DNA from: an uncultured Bacteroidia bacterium
GTDB taxonomy: Bacteria > Bacteroidota > Bacteroidia > Bacteroidales > F082
DNA: 64,000 nt
Assembly: GCA_902785755.1 (NCBI GenBank)
Contig: CACZZO010000002.1
Location: forward strand, 1 to 64,000
Direction of reading: 5' to 3'
Shown here: one piece after another, positions 59,518 to 64,000 of the stretch
Layout: every line of letters starts with the position of its first letter
How positions within the stretch are numbered: the stretch's first letter is position 1
The notes under the pieces: model-generated
The model's input: only the letters and a program-made list of their open reading frames with translations
Databases searched by the model: none
Told to the model about the DNA's origin: nothing
Translations under genes and position numbers: made by a program

Positions 59518-60125
59518 CATACCAACGAATCATAAAGCCAGAACGCGACACGCAGAACCGCGCCATAGACCTACTGCTCAAAGTGTTGCCAAAGTATCGC
59601 TACATTGGCAACCTCGAAGATGTTGAGAACAGCAACATCCGTGAGGATGACTTGCGGCAGTTCCTAACCAGCAATCAGCAATGCACGGTGCAGCAAGCCG
59701 ACGAAGCCATTCGCTCGCTGAAGCAAGCAGCGGCATGTTCTACCTATGCCAATCTTTATGACAAAGGGCTGGCCACTTACAAGTTGCTACGCAATGGCGA
59801 AACAGTGAGCCAAGGTTTTGGAAAGACTAACAAGCAGGTGCAATATATCGACTGGATAGACCCTTTGAACAATGACTTTGCCATTGCAGAGGAAGTGACC
59901 GTTAGGCGTGTAACAGAGGACTTGAAACACCGTCGCCCTGACATCGTTGTGTATGTGAATGGTATCGCTCTTGTTGTGCTGGAGCTGAAAAAGATTTCTG
60001 TCAGTGTGGCCAATGCCATCCGCCAAAACCGACGCATCAAGAGGATGGCGAAATACTCCAGTTCTTTACCACTACGCAATTGCTGCTTGCCGGAAATGAG
60101 AGTGAAGGCATCAAGTACGGCGTAA
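59514..60125 (+). CDS. hsdR: HsdR N-terminal fragment (nuclease domain), frameshifted
   Basis: The first part of the type I restriction endonuclease subunit. It contains the nuclease motif, with Asp in RRPDIVVYVNG and ELKK (D...ExK). After about residue 176 the sequence leaves the HsdR frame: the true frame continues as EDGEILQFFTTTQLLLAGNE from 60041 in the next frame, so one base is missing near 60039-60042. The remaining 25 residues are out of frame. Start ATG overlaps hsdS by four bases. Confidence 0.88.
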   Translation: MTYQRIIKPERDTQNRAIDLLLKVLPKYRYIGNLEDVENSNIREDDLRQFLTSNQQCTVQQADEAIRSLKQAAACSTYANLYDKGLATYKLLRNGETVSQGFGKTNKQVQYIDWIDPLNNDFAIAEEVTVRRVTEDLKHRRPDIVVYVNGIALVVLELKKISVSVANAIRQNRRIKRMAKYSSSLPLRNCCLPEMRVKASSTA

Positions 60126-62695
60126 CGAAAACGCCCGAAGAGTTTTGGCTGAAATGGAAAGAGCCGACTGGCAACCCATGTGAGCCTTCGCAGTTCACGC
60201 AAGCGGATTATCCCAATGAAATGATGCGCTCCTTGCTGCAAATGCTGGAGCCTAACAGACTATTAGAGTTTATCCACGACTGCATCATCTTTGACGGCGG
60301 CATAAAGAAGGCTGCTCGGCCCAACCAGTATTTTGCATTGGCGGCAGCGAAGAAACGTTTTGCCACTAAGGAAAGCGGCATCATCTGGCACTCGCAAGGC
60401 TCGGGCAAATCGCTGACCATGATTTGGCTTGCGCAATGGATCAAGGAGCAAGGGGATGATGCGCGTATCGTAATCATCACCGACCGTGACGAACTGGACA
60501 AGCAGATAGAAAACGGTTTCAAAGACACTGGTGAACAGCCTTACCGTGTGAAGAGTGGAGCCAAGCTTATCAAAGCATTAAATGAGTCGAAGCCAAGCAT
60601 TATATGCACATTGATACACAAATTCGGGTTGGGCTTGCATGACGAAGTGGATGATAAGATTGTTATTGGCGACAAGAAATCGAAACTCAGCGTGGAGGAA
60701 GCGATGGAAAAGGTGGCCGAATCACTGCCCTCTGACTTCTCGCCCAAAGGAAAGATTGTGGTGTTCGTTGATGAGTGCCACCGTACTCAGGGCGGCATCC
60801 TTCACAAGGCCATGCGCAAAATCATGGGAAATGATGTGATGATGATAGGCTTCACGGGTACGCCATTGCTGAAAACAAACAAACTCACTTCCATAGAACA
60901 ATTTGGCACATTCATTCATACCTACAAGTTTGATGAAGCCGTGCATGACAAAGTGATTCTTGACCTGCGTTACGAAGCCCGTAATGTGGAGCAGAAGATT
61001 CAACAAGACGATAAAGCAGAGATAGACCAAATCTTTGAAGCAAAGACGCGGAACATGACCCCACGAGCAAAAGAAGCGCTAAAGAAGAAATGGGCAACTT
61101 TACAAAACATCTATTCCAGTGATGAACGTGTGAAGCGCATAGTGCGTGACATTTGCAAGGACATGATTCTTTTGCCGCCACTTGCGCAAGGTTACGGAAA
61201 TGCCATGCTTGTTGCAGGTGAAATATACCAGGCTTATAAATACTGGGAGTGTTTTGAGAACACGGAATTGAAAGGCAAGACTGCTGTTGTGTCAAGCTAC
61301 GACCCGCAGATGGGTGTCAGCATCGCTCAGGGTCATAGTAATGATGCAGAAAACGACGAGGAAACTTTCAAGTACAACATGGCCAAGAAGATGATGGGCG
61401 ACAAGTCGGCCACAGAGTTCGAGGAATGGGCAAAAACCGAGTTTGTTGACCATCCGGCCAGCATGAAGCTTCTTATCGTCGTTGACAAACTGCTGACAGG
61501 CTTTGATGCGCCGAAAGCCACCTATCTCTACATTGACAAACACATGGAAGACCACAATCTGTTCCAAGCCATTTGTCGTGTGAACCGTGTGGAAAGTGAA
61601 CTGAAAGTGTTCGGCTATATCATCGACTACAAGGATTTGTTTGACGAGATTAAGGAATCGGTTGAGGATTACACCAACGGAGCGTTTTCTAAGTTTGATC
61701 CCAAGGATGTTGATGGTCTGCTGAAGAACCGACTGGAACAAGGCAAGAAAGACCTTGACGAAGCACTCGAGTTGGTTGAGGGCATTTGTCAAAATGTGAA
61801 ACCGCCACGCTCAGCCGACGATTTCTTTGATTACTTCGTTTTTGACCAAGCCAATACACCTGTGGAGGAACAGCAAGCCGCATCGCTTGAAAACGCCCAA
61901 AAGCGTGAGCAATTCTATAATGCGGTGATGACCTTGACGAACCGTTATCTGGCGATTGCCACACAGATGGTCGAGGCTGGCTACACCGTAGACGAAGCAA
62001 AGACGATTCATCAGAAAGTTACAGACTATGATGAATTGCGTAAGGCTATCATGCTTCGCTCGGGCGATACAACAGACCTGAAACAGTATAACGCGATGAT
62101 GCGGCAACTGCTTGACCAATACGTGCAGGCTCCAAAATCCAGTGTTTTGGAGAAACTTGATGATTTCTCGTTCTTGGATATCATCGATGCCAACAAGACA
62201 CCAGAAGACCCTGATGGCTTGGATACGATTATTGATGGAGAAAACGAAATCGGCGGACAACCAGCGGCAGCAGAGACCATCGCTTCGAATGTGCGCAAGT
62301 ACATTATCAGGAAACGAGATGCCAACCCTGAGTACTATGATAAGCTGAGCGAGAAACTGAACAAGATTCTCGAAGAAATGAAGCAACAGACCGAGGAGTA
62401 TAAGGAAACACTGCGTAAACTTGTGGAAATGCTGCGGGAAATGCGTGGTAGCAAAAAAGAATATCCATCGGACATCAACACTGACGGCAAAAAAGCATTG
62501 TATGACAATCTCGCTGAGGATGAGACTCTTGCCTTGCGTACTTATCTGGCTATCAAAGAAAATGCCGAGGTTGGCTTCCGTAATGATAGTCGTCGTCTAA
62601 AAAAATTGCGTTTAGCCATTGAAAAGGTTGAAGGAATGCCTGCCGATAAGATTGAGATTGTACTGAACATTGCCAAAAACAATGATGAGTTTTGA
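60080..62695 (+). CDS. hsdR: HsdR C-terminal fragment (translocase domain), frameshifted
   Basis: The SF2 translocase part of HsdR, 871 residues in this frame. Motifs: Walker A GSGKSLTM, VIITDRDELDKQI, DECHRTQGG (DEAH-type box), GFTGTPLL, and the C-terminal RecA-like domain with LLTGFDAPKATYLYIDKHM and RVNRVESELKVFG. A helical C-terminal part follows. The ATG at 60080 is only the first in-frame start after the frameshift; native translation would enter from the upstream frame. Without repair or slippage, restriction is probably inactive while modification may persist. Confidence 0.9.
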   Translation: MLLAGNESEGIKYGVTKTPEEFWLKWKEPTGNPCEPSQFTQADYPNEMMRSLLQMLEPNRLLEFIHDCIIFDGGIKKAARPNQYFALAAAKKRFATKESGIIWHSQGSGKSLTMIWLAQWIKEQGDDARIVIITDRDELDKQIENGFKDTGEQPYRVKSGAKLIKALNESKPSIICTLIHKFGLGLHDEVDDKIVIGDKKSKLSVEEAMEKVAESLPSDFSPKGKIVVFVDECHRTQGGILHKAMRKIMGNDVMMIGFTGTPLLKTNKLTSIEQFGTFIHTYKFDEAVHDKVILDLRYEARNVEQKIQQDDKAEIDQIFEAKTRNMTPRAKEALKKKWATLQNIYSSDERVKRIVRDICKDMILLPPLAQGYGNAMLVAGEIYQAYKYWECFENTELKGKTAVVSSYDPQMGVSIAQGHSNDAENDEETFKYNMAKKMMGDKSATEFEEWAKTEFVDHPASMKLLIVVDKLLTGFDAPKATYLYIDKHMEDHNLFQAICRVNRVESELKVFGYIIDYKDLFDEIKESVEDYTNGAFSKFDPKDVDGLLKNRLEQGKKDLDEALELVEGICQNVKPPRSADDFFDYFVFDQANTPVEEQQAASLENAQKREQFYNAVMTLTNRYLAIATQMVEAGYTVDEAKTIHQKVTDYDELRKAIMLRSGDTTDLKQYNAMMRQLLDQYVQAPKSSVLEKLDDFSFLDIIDANKTPEDPDGLDTIIDGENEIGGQPAAAETIASNVRKYIIRKRDANPEYYDKLSEKLNKILEEMKQQTEEYKETLRKLVEMLREMRGSKKEYPSDINTDGKKALYDNLAEDETLALRTYLAIKENAEVGFRNDSRRLKKLRLAIEKVEGMPADKIEIVLNIAKNNDEF

Positions 62696-63411
62696 TGAGA
62701 ATAGCGGAGTTTGACATAGAAGTAGAACATAAGGTAATCAAGAACATTCACCTTGCGGTTTATCCTCCTGATGGGAGGGTGCATGTTTCTGTGCCCAACT
62801 ATATAAAGGACGATGAGGTGAGCATGTTCCTTTACACCAAACTTCCTTGGATAAGGAAACAGCATGAAGAAGTCTTAGCACAAGAACGACAAGATGAGCG
62901 CGAATATGTTTCAGGTGAAAGCCATTATCTGCTTGGCAGGCGTTATCTGCTGAAAGTGATACCTACGATGGAGCGTGCCCATGTCGTCAGGAAGGTGAAA
63001 TATCTTGAAATGTATGTGCGCAAGGACTCTTCAACCGACCGCCGCAAGTCTGTAATGGAAGAATTTTACCGCGCTGAACTCCGTCCCGTCTTGGAATCTC
63101 TTGTAGGCAAATGGTCAGCAACGATGGGTGAAGACCCAACGACATTCGAATGGTCTATTCTGCTCATGCAAAAGCAATGGGGAAGCTGTCTAACCGCTTC
63201 AAGGAAAATCCAATTCAACCTGTTGTTATCACGCGTACCCTTACACTGCATTGAGTACATCGTAGTGCATGAAATGGCTCATCTGAAGGAGCATCGCCAC
63301 AACAAAGATTTTATCGCAATGCTTGACCAATATCTCCCAGACTGGCAAATGCGCAAGAAAGAATTGGATGAGTTTATTGCGCTGCCAATAATAGAATCAA
63401 AAAACGTATAA
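62695..63411 (+). CDS. YgjP-like zinc metallopeptidase (DUF45)
   Basis: A 238-residue cytosolic protein of the YgjP/DUF45 family. Typical motifs are in order: MQKQWGSC, then VVHEMAHLKEHRHNKDF, with the HEXXH zinc site and a third His downstream. YgjP-like genes are often found directly after type I restriction genes, as here, with a one-base overlap of stop and start (TGATG). The physiological substrate is unknown. The ATG at 62695 is chosen; an in-frame TTG lies one codon earlier. Confidence 0.9.
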   Translation: MRIAEFDIEVEHKVIKNIHLAVYPPDGRVHVSVPNYIKDDEVSMFLYTKLPWIRKQHEEVLAQERQDEREYVSGESHYLLGRRYLLKVIPTMERAHVVRKVKYLEMYVRKDSSTDRRKSVMEEFYRAELRPVLESLVGKWSATMGEDPTTFEWSILLMQKQWGSCLTASRKIQFNLLLSRVPLHCIEYIVVHEMAHLKEHRHNKDFIAMLDQYLPDWQMRKKELDEFIALPIIESKNV

Positions 63412-63416
63412 ATGAA

Positions 63417-64000
63417 ATGAACAGAATTATTCTAATAGGAAACGGCTTTGATTTGGCGCATGGCTTGAAGACCAGCTATGCCAACTTTATTGATTGGTAT
63501 TGGAATGAATGGGGAAAACGGTTGGTTAATAGTTTGAATTATATTGAAGAAGACGGTCTCTGTGAGTTTAGTTTGATTTATAATGTAGAGAGGAGCTGGT
63601 CTGGAATAGTTTGGAATTGCAAGTCAGAAGGATGCCTACCTGCTTTACAACCTTTTGATGGGCGTGTTTTAGTCAATTATATCAAGTCTCATCCCCAAAT
63701 GTGCACTTTTTCTTATAAAAGTCATCTTTTGGAGGAGTTGTGCAAGCAGCTTGAAGAAAGGAATTGGGTTGATGTTGAGAATGTGTTTTATGAATTGTTG
63801 AGATCAGGGAAAGAGCAGCCAAAGAAACTCAATGATGATTTAGACATTATAAAGGGGAAACTAATAGAGTATCTGAAAATTGTTCAAGATGATATTAAGA
63901 ATGGATTAGTAAACGAGGACTTGAAAAAGAAAATGTTTGAACCTGTTTGTTTTAATGATGTCGCATTGAGTTCAATTGAACAATGGATGAAACTAATCCA
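63417..64000 (+). CDS. AbiH-family protein, N-terminal part (runs off the window)
   Basis: 194 codons with no stop up to the window end. The start RIILIGNGFDLAHGLKTSYANFIDWYW matches the AbiH family of phage abortive-infection proteins (first described in Lactococcus), which begin with an ILIGNGFD nucleotide-binding-like segment. ATG 63417 is five bases after the YgjP stop, so it is probably the last gene of this operon. The rest, and thus activity, cannot be judged. Confidence 0.82.
   Translation, partial: MNRIILIGNGFDLAHGLKTSYANFIDWYWNEWGKRLVNSLNYIEEDGLCEFSLIYNVERSWSGIVWNCKSEGCLPALQPFDGRVLVNYIKSHPQMCTFSYKSHLLEELCKQLEERNWVDVENVFYELLRSGKEQPKKLNDDLDIIKGKLIEYLKIVQDDIKNGLVNEDLKKKMFEPVCFNDVALSSIEQWMKLI

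Overview
The window is chromosomal DNA of an anaerobic, probably host-associated member of the Bacteroidales (Bacteroidota). Evidence: many genes follow the Bacteroidota promoter form TTG-N19-TAnnTTTG; families nearly confined to the phylum are present (DUF4293, DUF3078, GWxTD, FISUMP lipoprotein, PorQ of type IX secretion, a Rho with a long charged linker); ferritin, a reverse rubrerythrin and a ferredoxin-type aldo/keto reductase indicate an anaerobe. No species can be named from the sequence alone.

Layout. 1-17.9 kb is core chromosome: two paralogous small anchored proteins, SRP RNA, dipeptidyl peptidase III, Mpl-type Mur ligase, LolA-like protein, rho, DUF3078/phosphodiesterase, TonB-like protein, rlmB, a RelB/YafQ-type toxin-antitoxin pair, an S9 peptidase, a 6S-like RNA candidate, a FISUMP lipoprotein, efp, lpxD and an esterase. 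Two copies of a large palindromic repeat and a TCCCTTGAAAAA tandem array lie between genes. 18.04-36.02 kb is an integrated element in the 3' end of a tRNA-Ser(CGA) gene, bounded by 25-bp near-identical repeats. It carries a tyrosine integrase, HicAB and a tail gene module (tail-completion-like proteins, 995-aa tape measure, hub-like and tip proteins, small membrane proteins, an AT-rich tail-spike with a hydrolase-like C-terminus), but no recognisable terminase, portal, capsid, replication or endolysin gene. Four promoters in the module share TGTCAC followed exactly 21 nt later by a TAnnTTTG-like box.

36-53 kb is core chromosome again: two tRNA-Ser genes, GWxTD protein, lipid A acyltransferase, glycosyltransferase, aroQ, aldo/keto reductase, ferritin, rubrerythrin, nusB, porQ, recF, DUF721, an AAA-ATPase/PD-(D/E)XK protein, an AddB-like nuclease and a likely MurNAc-recycling pair (MurU-like and AmgK-RapZ). 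The last two carry dispersed repeats inserted in frame.

53.3-64 kb is a defence island: an unrecognised 794-aa membrane protein, a type I restriction-modification operon whose hsdR is split by a one-base frameshift, a YgjP-like metallopeptidase and the start of an AbiH-family gene that runs off the window. The strongest candidates for something undescribed are the capsid-less tail element with its shared promoter architecture, and the 794-aa membrane protein of the defence island.
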